A stretch of 64,000 nt of DNA from Actinoalloteichus_B caeruleus (lineage in GTDB: Bacteria; Actinomycetota; Actinomycetes; Mycobacteriales; Pseudonocardiaceae), in assembly GCF_000718005.1 (NCBI RefSeq), contig NZ_JODV01000007.1. The stretch is one strand, 5' to 3'. The notes beneath the pieces were generated by a model that searched no databases, was not told the origin of the DNA, and saw only the letters and a program-made list of their open reading frames with translations. The position numbers and the translations under genes are program-made. Positions 17,851 to 27,232 of the stretch are shown one piece after another. Position 1 is the first letter of the stretch. The number at the start of each line of letters is the position of its first letter.

Positions 17851-17923
17851 TGGGGCGCCTGGGGCTCGAACCCAGAACCTACGGATTAAAAGTCCGCAGC
17901 TCTACCAATTGAGCTAACGCCCC
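17851..17923 (-). tRNA. tRNA-Lys (anticodon TTT)
   Basis: A complete 73-base cloverleaf on the minus strand. The acceptor stem GGGGCGT pairs with GCGCCCC, the D-arm contains TAGCTCAATTGGTAGAGC, the anticodon loop is CTTTTAA, and the T-arm is CTGGG TTCGAGC CCCAG. The discriminator is A. CCA is not encoded. It bounds the accessory block at 14.2-17.4 kb. Confidence 0.97.
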
Positions 17924-18023
17924 GCGCTGGCATTCTAGACCACCGCGACGCGCCCGGGGTTCCTGGAGCGCGGTGGCCGGGGCTCGGCCCCGGCTCCCAT
18001 CTCGCCGAGGCGCTCCTCCGGGG

Positions 18024-18953
18024 TCAGCCGGGGGCCAGGAGGGCGGTGATGGTGACGATCACCGGCACCGAGACCACCGTGGTGATGAGGATGGCGTCCC
18101 GGGCCAGGTCGACGGCCCGGTCGTAGCGGATGGCGTACACGAAGATGTTCTGCGCGGTGGGCAGGGCCGCGGTGATGGTCGCGGCGAGCAGCATGGTCCC
18201 CTCCAGGCCGAGCGCGTAGCGGGCGAGGAGGAAGGCCACGACCGGTTGCAGCAGGTTCTTCAGCGCCACGGCGGTCCACAGGTCCCGCTTGTACCGGCCG
18301 CTGCCGGGGCGGCCTCCGCCGTGCAGCGAGATCCCGAACGCCAACAGCATCGCCGGAACCGCCATCGCGCCGACCAGCTGGAACGGCTGGAGCACCAGCT
18401 CGGGCAGCGGGAGGCCCGCCAGCGCCACCCCCAGCCCGAGGAATGACGCGATGGTCACCGGGTTGCGCAGCGGCTGGGCGAAGACGCGCCACAGGGAACG
18501 CCGCCGCCCGGCGGTCGCCGTGTCGAGCACGGCGAACGACAGGGGCGTCATGACGACGAGCTGGAAGATCATGATCGGTGCGGCGTAGGCGGCGTCCCCG
18601 AGCACGTAGACCGAGATGGGGATGCCGAGGTTCCCGGCGTTGACGTAGCTCGCGGTGAGCGCGCCGATCGTGGTCTCCGCGACGGAACGCCGCAGTACCA
18701 GCCAGCTGACGAGGACGAAGACGAGCGCGGCGACCACGGTGCTGGCGACGGTGACCACGAGCGTGGGGGAGAAGACCGTTCCCACGTCGGCGGTGGCGAG
18801 CGTCTCGAAGAGCAACGCGGGAGTCGCGACGAAGAAGGCCAGTGTGGACAGCACGTCCCGACCGGACGGCCCCAGGGTCCCGGTGCGACCGAGGAGGTAG
18901 CCGATCCCGATGACCACCGCGATGACGCTGAACCCGGCGATGACGCCCTGCAC
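18024..18953 (-). CDS. AEC-family (auxin efflux carrier-like) transporter
   Basis: 309 residues with about ten hydrophobic helices. Characteristic features are FFVATPALLFETLA in the N-terminal bundle, ASYVNAGNLGIPISVYVLGD (the conserved broken helix) and the C-terminal ATITAALPTAQNIFVYA. Family members export organic anions such as malate or malonate, or act on auxin-like acids. GTG start behind GGGAGGAG. It lies 51 bases after the EamA gene and is probably in the same operon. Confidence 0.88.
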   Translation of the reverse strand: MQGVIAGFSVIAVVIGIGYLLGRTGTLGPSGRDVLSTLAFFVATPALLFETLATADVGTVFSPTLVVTVASTVVAALVFVLVSWLVLRRSVAETTIGALTASYVNAGNLGIPISVYVLGDAAYAAPIMIFQLVVMTPLSFAVLDTATAGRRRSLWRVFAQPLRNPVTIASFLGLGVALAGLPLPELVLQPFQLVGAMAVPAMLLAFGISLHGGGRPGSGRYKRDLWTAVALKNLLQPVVAFLLARYALGLEGTMLLAATITAALPTAQNIFVYAIRYDRAVDLARDAILITTVVSVPVIVTITALLAPG

Positions 18954-19004
18954 CGCACTCCTCCCGTTCCTCGGCCCTCCGCTCGCCCCGGCGCCCGGAG
19001 CGGG

Positions 19005-19985
19005 TCAGGCCGGTGGCGTGCCGGCCAGCACCGCCCTGCGCCCCACGCGTTCGTGCCACCCCAGCGCGGTGATCGCGGTGATCACGACGACGAACCCGAT
19101 CCACTGGGTGGCGACGAGGTGCTCGCCGAGCACCGTGACGCCGATGAACGCCGCGGTGGCGGGGAAGGCGAGTTCGGCGAGGGTCGCCCTGGCGGCCGGT
19201 GTCCCCCGCAGCCCCAGGTAGTACACGCTGAGCGAGATCAGCCCGGGGATCAGCGCGAGCAGGATGAGACCGACCGCGTTCTCCCAGCCCACCGCGAGGG
19301 GATCGCCCTGGACGGTGAGCACCGCCAGTGCGGCGGGCAGCCCGAGCCCGAAGCGGAGGACCGTGACGTCACGGGCTGGGATCGAACGGCTCACCACCCG
19401 CCCGAGCACGGTGCCAGCGGCCCACAGCACCGCCGCCCCGATCGCCAGCAGGGCTGGCTGGAGGGCGCTGATCTGGACGGACAGCGGGTCGGGGAAGCTG
19501 AGCAGCCAGGCTCCGGCCAACGCGGGGAGCGCGAAGGCCCAGTAGCGGGCCCGCACCCGTTCCCCGAGCAGGAGGTAGGCGGCCAGGACGGCGAACAGGG
19601 GTTGCAGCTTCTGGAGCACCAGTGGCGTGATCCCATCGCCCACCGCGAAGGCCGCGGTGAACAACGCCGTGGCCAGCGCCGAGGAGCCGACGCCGATGGT
19701 CACCATCGCCACCCGCTCCCGGACCCCGGAGCGGCGGAAGGCCCGCACGGCGCTCGGCAGGAACGGCAGCATCACCAGCACGATGATCAGGTGTTCCCAG
19801 AACACCACCGAGGAGGCGGGCAGGGTCTCGGCCAGCGGTTTGCGCAGGAGCCCGTCCGTGCCCCACAGCGCGGCGGCGCAGGCGACCAACCAGGTCCGGT
19901 CTCCGGTTCCCGAGGTGCGGGCTCCGCCCGCTGTCTCCCCTGCCGTCGTCACTCGAACACGGTAATCACCGAGGCCAGGGGACAT
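19005..19985 (-). CDS. EamA/DMT-superfamily transporter
   Basis: 326 residues with ten predicted helices forming two EamA repeats (WLVACAAALWGTDGLLRKPL at the start; LAIGAAVLWAAGTVLGRVVS in the second half). DMT members export metabolites or amino acids; no substrate is evident. The ATG at 19985 with GGAG at six bases is preferred over a GTG at 19952, which lacks a ribosome site. It is divergent from dus. Confidence 0.88.
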   Translation of the reverse strand: MSPGLGDYRVRVTTAGETAGGARTSGTGDRTWLVACAAALWGTDGLLRKPLAETLPASSVVFWEHLIIVLVMLPFLPSAVRAFRRSGVRERVAMVTIGVGSSALATALFTAAFAVGDGITPLVLQKLQPLFAVLAAYLLLGERVRARYWAFALPALAGAWLLSFPDPLSVQISALQPALLAIGAAVLWAAGTVLGRVVSRSIPARDVTVLRFGLGLPAALAVLTVQGDPLAVGWENAVGLILLALIPGLISLSVYYLGLRGTPAARATLAELAFPATAAFIGVTVLGEHLVATQWIGFVVVITAITALGWHERVGRRAVLAGTPPA

Positions 19986-20359
19986 TTCGGGCTCCGGCGC
20001 GCGCCCACTCCTCCGCCGGCGGGGCACTGGTCGACGCCCACCGCCGCTGACCAGGTACGACGGAGGCTGGACCACGCGGGACGGCGGCCGTTCCGGCCGA
20101 TCGGGAGTGATGCGGGGCGCAAAGCGACAACGGTCACTGCCCGGTCCGCGCCCGCGGTGTCCCGTCCGCCGCCCTGGTCGGTCCACGACAGGGCGCGGAT
20201 CCTCGGGCCCTCGTGCCGCCGGGCGCCGCCCCGCTCGGCGTCGAGGAACGCGGTCGGCCTGGGCTCGACGAACGCGGTCGGCCGGAGGCGGCCCGTCGGC
20301 CCGCCCACCGACCAGCCCTCCACCCGTGGGGTGTCCCCCGTCACGGCCACAATGGGGAC
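19986..20359. other. divergent intergenic region, no gene seen
   Basis: This 374-base gap separates the EamA gene from dus. It contains two near copies of GAACGCGGTCGGCC at about 20250-20285 and a possible weak -10 (CACAAT) six bases before the dus start. No coding frame is convincing. Confidence 0.4.
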
Positions 20360-21502
20360 GTGACTACCGAGGCCCTGACCAAGCCAGCGCTGCGGATCGG
20401 CCCGCACGCGGTCGACCCGCCCGTGGTGCTCGCGCCGATGGCCGGCATCACCAACATCGCCTTCCGGCAGCTGTGCCGCGGCTACGGCGCGGGTCTCTAC
20501 GTGTGCGAGATGATCACCTCGCGCGCCCTGGTCGAGCGCCACCCGGGGACGCTGCACATGATCCGGTTCGACGAGGACGAGCGCCCCCGCTCGATGCAGC
20601 TCTACGGCGTCGACCCGGTGACGATGGGGCGCGCGGTCCGCATGATCGTCGACGAGGACCTCGCGGACCACGTGGACATGAACTTCGGTTGCCCCGTCCC
20701 CAAGGTGACCAGGCAGGGTGGCGGCGCGGCGCTGCCGTTCAAACGTCGGCTGTTCGCCTCCATCGTCCGGGCCGCCGTCCGCGAGGCCGCCCCCGCCGGG
20801 ATTCCCGTGACCGTGAAGTTCCGGGTCGGTATCGACGCCGACCACACGACGTTCCTCGACGCTGGTCGGATCGCCGAGGAGGAGGGCGCGGCGGCGGTGG
20901 CCCTCCACGCCAGGACCGCCGCGCAGCGGTACTCCGGCACCGCCGACTGGACGCGGATCGCCGAGCTCAAACAGGCCGTGCGCACCATTCCCGTACTCGG
21001 CAACGGCGACATCTTCAGCGCCGACGACGCGCTGCGCATGGTCCGGGAAACCGGTTGTGACGGGGTGGTGGTGGGGCGGGGCTGCCTCGGACGCCCCTGG
21101 CTGTTCCGCGATCTGGAGGCGATGTTCGCCGGTCGTCCGGTGCCGCCCGCTCCCAGGCTCGGCGAGGTGGCGGGGGTGCTGCTCCGCCACGCGGAACTGC
21201 TGGCGGACCACCTCGGGGAGGACAAGGCCTGCCGCGACCTGCGCAAGCACATGTCCTGGTACCTGCGCGGGTTCCCGGTGGGCAACGACCTGCGCCGGTC
21301 CTTCGGGCTCATCACGAGCATCGCCGAGCTCACCGACCTGCTGGGCAGGCTGGACGCGTCCGCCCCGTTCCCCTCGGACGCCGAGGGACCGAGAGGCCGG
21401 CAGGGCTCGGCCGGCAAGGTGGCCCTGCCCGCCGGTTGGCTGAACGACGCCGAGGACGACACCGTGCCAGCGGGAGCCGAGATCGACCACTCGGGAGGAT
21501 GA
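20360..21502 (+). CDS. dus: tRNA-dihydrouridine synthase
   Basis: 380 residues, an FMN TIM-barrel enzyme reducing uridines in tRNA D-loops. Visible are PVVLAPMAGITNIAFRQLC, YVCEMITSRALVERH, the catalytic Cys111 in NFGCPVPKV, GIPVTVKFRVGID, and the phosphate-binding GCDGVVVGRGCLGRPWLF. It resembles bacterial DusB. GTG start at 20360; the 49 codons upstream in the open frame are not family-like. A CACAAT hexamer six bases upstream suggests leaderless transcription. In M. tuberculosis the equivalent gene (Rv0823c) is also next to the LCP gene. Confidence 0.95.
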   Translation: MTTEALTKPALRIGPHAVDPPVVLAPMAGITNIAFRQLCRGYGAGLYVCEMITSRALVERHPGTLHMIRFDEDERPRSMQLYGVDPVTMGRAVRMIVDEDLADHVDMNFGCPVPKVTRQGGGAALPFKRRLFASIVRAAVREAAPAGIPVTVKFRVGIDADHTTFLDAGRIAEEEGAAAVALHARTAAQRYSGTADWTRIAELKQAVRTIPVLGNGDIFSADDALRMVRETGCDGVVVGRGCLGRPWLFRDLEAMFAGRPVPPAPRLGEVAGVLLRHAELLADHLGEDKACRDLRKHMSWYLRGFPVGNDLRRSFGLITSIAELTDLLGRLDASAPFPSDAEGPRGRQGSAGKVALPAGWLNDAEDDTVPAGAEIDHSGG

Positions 21503-21906
21503 CCGGGCTCGCTCGAACGAGTGGGATTCGGCCGGTAAACCCGGATTACGGCACCGGAGTGTCGCCTGGCAATCCATCCATCGCACAGTGACAGCGCTGG
21601 GCGCGGGCAGGAGACTGGGCGGTGGGCCGGGAAGCGACCTCCACTCCGACCCGCCGCCGAACCCCCAGCGTCCGTCGGCCGCGGCTCCCGACGAACGAAC
21701 CGCGCCCCGAGGAGGCGGCCGCCGCGGTGGCCGCCGCCACGACCTCCACCGGGAGGATGAGGGCACCCACGATCAGCCCAACAGGACCCCGACGGACGTC
21801 GCCACGACGGTCAGCCAGATGAGCGAAATCGAAACTTCACTGCGATGGCGCCTCAAGCGACACCGTCGGAGAGTCGACACCTCAGACATGTAGGGAGGTG
21901 TGTGCG
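21503..21906. other. intergenic; AT-richer promoter zone before the GGDEF gene
   Basis: No protein-like frame in 404 bases. The final 100 bases are less GC-rich, with AAATCGAAACTTCACTG near 21827-21843, and lead into the AGGGAGG ribosome site of the diguanylate cyclase. The left part contains only shadow frames. Confidence 0.4.
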
Positions 21907-22845
21907 GTGACCGTACTGCAACCCGATGTCAGCGAGTCCGGACCGGGGCGTGAGCGAGGGCAGACGGGCACGGGCGCTGCCGCCGGCTCTCGGGACGGCG
22001 GCCCCAGGCGACGCGGAGAGCGGGCGCACCACCTCGCCGACATGATCGACACCTCGGGTCTCGTCCGCCTGCACGAGTCCATCGCGGCGCTCCACGCCTC
22101 GCGGGGGCAGTGGCGGGAGGCGTACCAGCACCTGCGGTCCGCGCTCGACCTGGCGAGCACCGAGGGTTCCGAGCCCATCCGGGTACCGGAACAGCTCCGC
22201 AGGGAGGTCGACCGCCTGCGGCGGGAACACGCCGAGGTGCACGAGCAGAGCCTGCGGGACGACCTGACGGCCAGCTACAACCGCCGGTACCTCGACCAGC
22301 GCCTCGTCGGCATGCTGGCCGACCTCGGCCGGGCCGGGACCCCCGGTCGGGGGCTCGCGGTGGCCCTGGTCGATCTGGACCTCTTCAAGCAGGTGAACGA
22401 CACCTACGGACACCTGGTCGGTGACCGGGTGCTCCAGCGCGTCGTCGACCTGTTGCAGGAAGGACTCCCGGGCGAGGCGTTCTGCGCCCGGTACGGAGGC
22501 GAGGAGTTCGTGTTGGTGCTGCCCGACATCGACGAGGCCACCGCCGTGGCCGTCTGCGAGACCGCCCGGGCTCGTATCGAGCGGCACCCGTGGCAGCAGT
22601 TGACGGCGGGTCTCCGGGTGACGGTGAGCATCGGGCTCGCCCACCAGCCCCGGCCGGCGGAGGGCGCCGCGAGACCTCCGGAGAACCACGAGGAGCAGTT
22701 GCTCCAGGCCGACAGCCTGTTGTACACGGCGAAGCAGTCCGGCCGGAACGCCGTCGCCTACCGGGACCAGGGCCGGGCTCGGCTCGCCGGGGCGGCCGGC
22801 GGCCGCCGTACCGTGGTGCAACCCCGGGTGGTCGGGTACTACTGA
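21907..22845 (+). CDS. GGDEF-domain diguanylate cyclase
   Basis: 312 residues. The N-terminal 110 residues include a short helical segment (LVRLHESIAALHASRGQWRE) resembling one helical repeat, then a coiled segment. A GGDEF domain follows: DDLTASYNRRYLDQRL, VDLDLFKQVNDTYGHLVGD, and the active-site loop RYGGEEFVLVLPD near residue 197, all intact. It should synthesise cyclic di-GMP. No RxxD inhibitory site is evident before the loop. The GTG at 21907 sits eight bases after GGGAGG; a GTG at 21898 is inside the ribosome site. Soluble, with no membrane segment. Confidence 0.92.
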   Translation: MTVLQPDVSESGPGRERGQTGTGAAAGSRDGGPRRRGERAHHLADMIDTSGLVRLHESIAALHASRGQWREAYQHLRSALDLASTEGSEPIRVPEQLRREVDRLRREHAEVHEQSLRDDLTASYNRRYLDQRLVGMLADLGRAGTPGRGLAVALVDLDLFKQVNDTYGHLVGDRVLQRVVDLLQEGLPGEAFCARYGGEEFVLVLPDIDEATAVAVCETARARIERHPWQQLTAGLRVTVSIGLAHQPRPAEGAARPPENHEEQLLQADSLLYTAKQSGRNAVAYRDQGRARLAGAAGGRRTVVQPRVVGYY

Positions 22846-23056
22846 TTGTCAGGGGTTGTTCGCCTTTCCGGTCAGCCGATCCGCGCCGTGCGCGGAGGGT
22901 GACGGTTCTCCGGGAATGCTTCGCGGCCGAACGGCGTAGCCGTACCATCGCCTGGCGGACGGCTCACCCGTTCGGGCAACCTGCTCGGTAGCTCGGCGTC
23001 TATACGCATGGCGAGTCAGACCGCCACGTTCCTGTCACCAGAGGGAAGGAGACCCG

Positions 23057-26000
23057 GTGGCCGACGATCCTCGTCCCGGTGGTTTCCGCTCTCGGCGCTC
23101 CCAGGACTCCGGTTCGTCCGAGGACCGGCCCCGGCGCCGCCGCGCGCGGTACACCGAGCCACCCACCGGCCGCCGCCGTCGCTCGATGGAGGACACCGGC
23201 GGCACCTCCGTCTCCGACCTGCTCGCCAGACACCGCACCGGAGCGCCGGACCAGCTCGAGGACGAGGAACCCGCCTTACGAGCGGATCAACCCGGGTCGT
23301 CCTTCGAGGACTCCCACGCTGAGCCATCCCCGTACGGCGAGCCGGACCCCTACGCCGAGCCCTATGACGAGGCGCCGACGCACTACTCCGACGCCAGCTC
23401 CTACCCCGGTGCCCCCTCGTACACAGAGGACCCCTCGTACACGGAGGACCCCTCGTACGCCGAGGGGCGGGCGTACGAGGAGGAGCGGGCGGAGGAGCCG
23501 GCCCGCCGATCCCGGCGCGCGGCACGGGAAACGCCGGCCGTCCCCGAGGAACGACCGGAGAAGCTGGGGCGCCGGGCCCGGCGCGCGGCGAGGGACACCG
23601 AGACCGAGCAGCGGCTCTCCTCCCGGCACCAGGCTCCCAGCTCTCAGGAACCCGAGCACCAGGACGAGCGGCCGGCCGGGCCGCTCGCCCCCCCGCCCGG
23701 GCGACGAGCGCGGCCTCCGGCCGGCGGACTCGGATCCGCCCGGCGCGCGCAGCAGCGACCGGCACCGAGGCCGGACCCCGCTCCCCCGGCCCGCCCGGCC
23801 GACGCCGATCTCGACGACGCACCGACGACCGTCTGGGAGGCCGAGACCCCGCTGGACGCGGCCGAACCTCCCGCGCGTCCACCCGCACCGCCGCGCAGGC
23901 CACTGGGCCAGCAGGGCAGGTCAAGGCCGAGCAAGCTGGGTCGCCGCCCGGCGCCTCCCCCGCCCGACACCCCGCCGCCCGTGGTGGAGGACCAGGACAC
24001 TCCTGATCTGACGCAGGAGATGCCGGCGGTTCAGCGAGCGACTCGACCGGGCCCGCCAGCACCGCCGACCGGGCAGCCGCCGACCGGGCGGGCTCCAGCG
24101 GGGCAGGCTGCGGCGGGGCAGGCTTCCTCGAACCCCCGGCTACCCACGGTTCCCGACGACGGCGACCGCGCCGGCCCGCCAGGACGTCAGCGCCCCGCGC
24201 CCAGCGGCCGCCCGCCGGCCCCGGGGGGTGGTGGCCCGCGTCCCGGGCCGCGCCCCCCCGGAGCGGGAGCCGGGGCCGCCGGAGTGGGCTCGCCGCAGCC
24301 GGGAGACCCCGCCGGGCCGCACCAGGACCCTGGCCCCCGTTCCAACCCCAACGTGCCCAGGCCACCCCGGCCGGCCCCGCCGCCCGAGTACGACGACGGT
24401 CCGAAGACCGAGGAGACCGTCCTCACCCACCGCACCCGGTCCATCGACGCGACCCTCGCGCGGTTCTCCGCCGTGCACGACGAACTCGCCGAGGAGGAAC
24501 AGGAGCGCGAGAAGAAGCGCAGGAAGCGGCTCGGCAAGCTCATCAGCAAGCTGGAGCCCCAGGACCAGTACGCGGACCTGGACAGCGCCGTCGAGAAGTT
24601 CGACCCGTCGACGAAGCCCCGGATGTCCGAGGCGGACGCCCAGGGATCGGCCCCCGCCGATCCGGACCGGACCGAGGTGCACCAGGACGGTCTGGTCGAC
24701 GACGCGGACGAGCGGCCTGGGGAGACGAGCGGGAAGGACGACGACCGGGACGACACCGGCTCGGAGGAACGGAAACCGAAGGCGGCCGCCAAGGCGGTGG
24801 TCGGCAAGCTGGTCGCGTTCAGCGGCTTGCGCTCCCCCCATTCCAGCCGCGCCAGGGTGGTCGGCAAGGGCGTCGCGCTCGCGGCGGCGGTCACCACGTT
24901 CCTGGCCACCGGGTTCGGCTGGGGCGCGCGGGGCTGGGTCGACAACCAGTTCTCCCATGTGTCCGCACTGGACACCGAGTCCGACGCGATCGCGGACCCC
25001 GACAAGCAGTACGGCGACGAGAACTTCCTGATCGTGGGTTCGGACAGCCGGTACGGCGCCACCGAGGAGGACAACGCGGGCACCGTGGAGGACGCCGACG
25101 GCGACCGGGCCGACACCACGATGCTCGCCCACATCCCCGCCGACCGGGAGCGGCTGGTGATCGTGTCCTTCCCCCGGGACCTCGAGGTGGACCGCCCGGA
25201 GTGCGACCGGTGGAACCCGGAGACCCGCGACTACACCGAGGAGCTCGTCGGCCCGGCCACCCAGGTGAAGCTCAACGCGGTGTACGCCGTCGGCGGGCCC
25301 CGGTGCATGGTGAAGACCATCCAGAACATCACGACCCTGAAGATGACGAACTTCGTCGGCCTCGACTTCGGGGGCTTCCGCGAGATGGTGGACGCGGTCG
25401 ACGGCGTGGACGTCTGCGTCGAGGCGCCGATGATCGACCAGGAGCTGGGCACGATCCTCCCGGAGGCGGGCTGGCAGACGATCACCGGCTCGACGGCGCT
25501 GAACTTCGTGCGGGCCAGGAAGGTCCAGGGCGACGTGACCTCGGACTACGGGCGCATGCACCGGCAGCAGCTGTTCCTGTCCTCGCTGCTGCGCAAGGTC
25601 ACCTCGGGCGACGTGCTGCTGGACCCCTCGCGTCTCACCGACTTCGTCGGCACCTTCGCGAGGAACACCTACGGCGACAACCTGAGCACCGACGGCCTGC
25701 TCAGCCTCGCGCAGTCCATGCAGGGCCTGGACACCGGCCGGGTCACCTTCGTCACGCTTCCGACCGTCGGGGAATCCAACGAGCGGGGCAACGAGGTGAT
25801 GATCCAGGAGGCCGTGGACGCGTTGTTCCGCGCGATCATCGAGGACGTCCCGCTGCCCGGCGAGGACGTCGACGAGGCGGAGGGCGAGGACGCCGCCGAG
25901 AACCAGGCCGAGGGCGCGGGTGCTGGCGGTCCCGACCTGGTCGACCCCACCGGCATCAAGATCCAGGTGCTCAACGGCAGCTCGATCTCCGGAGCGGCCA

Positions 26001-26344
26001 CCACGGCGTCCACCGCGCTCGCGGCGGCGGGCTTCGAGATCGTCACAAGCACCAACGCCCCGGAGCAGGTCGAGGGCACCCTGGTGCTGTACTCGGCCGA
26101 GTTCCACGCCCAGGCGGCGACGCTGGCCGCGATGGTCCCGGGAGCGGAGTTGCGGGAGGACCCGGCGCTGGGTGGCGCCATCCAGCTGGTCATCGGCCCG
26201 AACTTCACCGGGGTCGAGTCGGCGCCGCCGGTCTCGCCGTCCGCGACGGGAGGCGCCGAGGGCACCTCGGGCAGCGAGGAGCCCCAGCTCCCCGGCAACC
26301 TGGACACGGTGAACGCCGGCCAGGAGATCTGCGGTATCCGCTGA
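23057..26344 (+). CDS. LytR-CpsA-Psr (LCP) family protein with ~600-residue disordered N-terminus
   Basis: 1095 residues. Residues 1 to about 600 are low-complexity, Pro/Arg/Glu-rich and presumably cytoplasmic. A single membrane helix follows near 607-627 (GVALAAAVTTFLATGFGWGA). The extracellular LCP domain (about 654-940) has GSDSR, RADTTMLAHI, VSFPRDLEV and NFVRARKV, including the conserved Asp/Arg phosphate-handling residues. A LytR_C domain follows (IKIQVLNGSSISGAATTAST). LCP enzymes attach arabinogalactan or other glycopolymers to peptidoglycan. GTG start after GGAAGGAG. Typical LCP proteins are 350-550 residues, so the N-terminus is exceptional. Rv0822c is the positional counterpart. 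Confidence 0.93.
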   Translation: MADDPRPGGFRSRRSQDSGSSEDRPRRRRARYTEPPTGRRRRSMEDTGGTSVSDLLARHRTGAPDQLEDEEPALRADQPGSSFEDSHAEPSPYGEPDPYAEPYDEAPTHYSDASSYPGAPSYTEDPSYTEDPSYAEGRAYEEERAEEPARRSRRAARETPAVPEERPEKLGRRARRAARDTETEQRLSSRHQAPSSQEPEHQDERPAGPLAPPPGRRARPPAGGLGSARRAQQRPAPRPDPAPPARPADADLDDAPTTVWEAETPLDAAEPPARPPAPPRRPLGQQGRSRPSKLGRRPAPPPPDTPPPVVEDQDTPDLTQEMPAVQRATRPGPPAPPTGQPPTGRAPAGQAAAGQASSNPRLPTVPDDGDRAGPPGRQRPAPSGRPPAPGGGGPRPGPRPPGAGAGAAGVGSPQPGDPAGPHQDPGPRSNPNVPRPPRPAPPPEYDDGPKTEETVLTHRTRSIDATLARFSAVHDELAEEEQEREKKRRKRLGKLISKLEPQDQYADLDSAVEKFDPSTKPRMSEADAQGSAPADPDRTEVHQDGLVDDADERPGETSGKDDDRDDTGSEERKPKAAAKAVVGKLVAFSGLRSPHSSRARVVGKGVALAAAVTTFLATGFGWGARGWVDNQFSHVSALDTESDAIADPDKQYGDENFLIVGSDSRYGATEEDNAGTVEDADGDRADTTMLAHIPADRERLVIVSFPRDLEVDRPECDRWNPETRDYTEELVGPATQVKLNAVYAVGGPRCMVKTIQNITTLKMTNFVGLDFGGFREMVDAVDGVDVCVEAPMIDQELGTILPEAGWQTITGSTALNFVRARKVQGDVTSDYGRMHRQQLFLSSLLRKVTSGDVLLDPSRLTDFVGTFARNTYGDNLSTDGLLSLAQSMQGLDTGRVTFVTLPTVGESNERGNEVMIQEAVDALFRAIIEDVPLPGEDVDEAEGEDAAENQAEGAGAGGPDLVDPTGIKIQVLNGSSISGAATTASTALAAAGFEIVTSTNAPEQVEGTLVLYSAEFHAQAATLAAMVPGAELREDPALGGAIQLVIGPNFTGVESAPPVSPSATGGAEGTSGSEEPQLPGNLDTVNAGQEICGIR
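23414..23467 (+). repeat. 18-bp tandem repeat, three copies, within the LCP gene
   Basis: Three in-frame 18-base units encode PSYTED, PSYTED and PSYAEG (residues 120-137 of the LCP protein). The first two units differ by one silent base. A second short Ala/Gly/Gln/Pro-rich repetitive stretch lies near 24060-24125. Confidence 0.85.
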
Positions 26345-26417
26345 TCAGGGCGCGGCCGATCGGAGGAGGTTCATCGCTCGTTCACCCGCGCATTCCGTGT
26401 GCGGCACTCCGATTACG

Positions 26418-26423
26418 TATGGT
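26418..26423 (+). promoter_or_regulatory. -10 box of phoU, predicts a leaderless mRNA
   Basis: TATGGT ends six bases before the ATG at 26430, so transcription should start at or within a base of the start codon. No Shine-Dalgarno sequence precedes the ATG, which supports leaderless translation. Confidence 0.6.
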
Positions 26424-26429
26424 GGGTGC

Positions 26430-27086
26430 ATGCGTGAGGCCTACCAGGACCAGCTTGACCAGCTCGCGGACGCGCTCGCCCGCATGTGTGAGATGGATGC
26501 CACGGCGATCGAGCTCGCCACCAAAGCACTGCTGGACGCGGACCTCACGCTCGCCGAGCAGGTGATCGGCGACGACGCGAAGATCGACGAGGCGAGGTCG
26601 GACTGCGAGGAGCACGCCTTCGCGCTGCTCGCCCTCCAGGCTCCGGTGGCGGGCGACCTGCGCAACGTCATCAGCGCGATCCACGCGGCCGAGAGCCTGG
26701 AGCGGATGGGTGACCTCGCACTGCACGTCGCGAAGGCCGCTCGCCGCCGCCACCCGCAGCCCGTGCTGCCGGACGAGGTCCGCCCCTACTTCGTGGAGAT
26801 GGGGCGCGTCGCCGTCGAACTCGCCAAGCAGGCCGAGCAGGTCATCAGGACCAGGAACATCAGCCTGGCGCGCCAGCTTGAGGAGGCCGACGACGAGATG
26901 GACGACCTGCACCGGCACCTCTTCACCGTGCTGATGCAGCAGAGCTGGCCGCACGGCCTGCCCGCGGCAGTGGACATCACCCTGCTGGGCCGCTTCTACG
27001 AGCGGTTCGCCGACCACGCCGTCTCGGTCGCCCGTCGGGTGATCTTCGTCGTGACGGGCGAGCCGCCGCACCCCACCAACGACTGA
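26430..27086 (+). CDS. phoU: phosphate-signalling protein PhoU
   Basis: 218 residues, a double three-helix-bundle protein. Conserved E/D metal motifs occur in each half (ISAIHAAESLERMGDLALHV; LLGRFYERFADHAVSVARRV). PhoU links the PstSCAB transporter to the phosphate two-component system and lowers its output when phosphate is high. ATG at 26430. It faces the pst operon across an XRE gene, as phoY2 does near pst genes in mycobacteria. Confidence 0.96.
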   Translation: MREAYQDQLDQLADALARMCEMDATAIELATKALLDADLTLAEQVIGDDAKIDEARSDCEEHAFALLALQAPVAGDLRNVISAIHAAESLERMGDLALHVAKAARRRHPQPVLPDEVRPYFVEMGRVAVELAKQAEQVIRTRNISLARQLEEADDEMDDLHRHLFTVLMQQSWPHGLPAAVDITLLGRFYERFADHAVSVARRVIFVVTGEPPHPTND

Positions 27087-27232
27087 GGCCCAGCGGCCGC
27101 GCGCTGTTAGTAGCAGCGGCTGCGAGCACGGGGTACCGCCGTCCCCGGCGTTTTGTTCCGCCGCCCGCGTGAACCGTGTGCGATGCTGACTCGGGTCGCT
27201 GGGATCTTGTCGGGTGACTTCGAGGGGGACTC

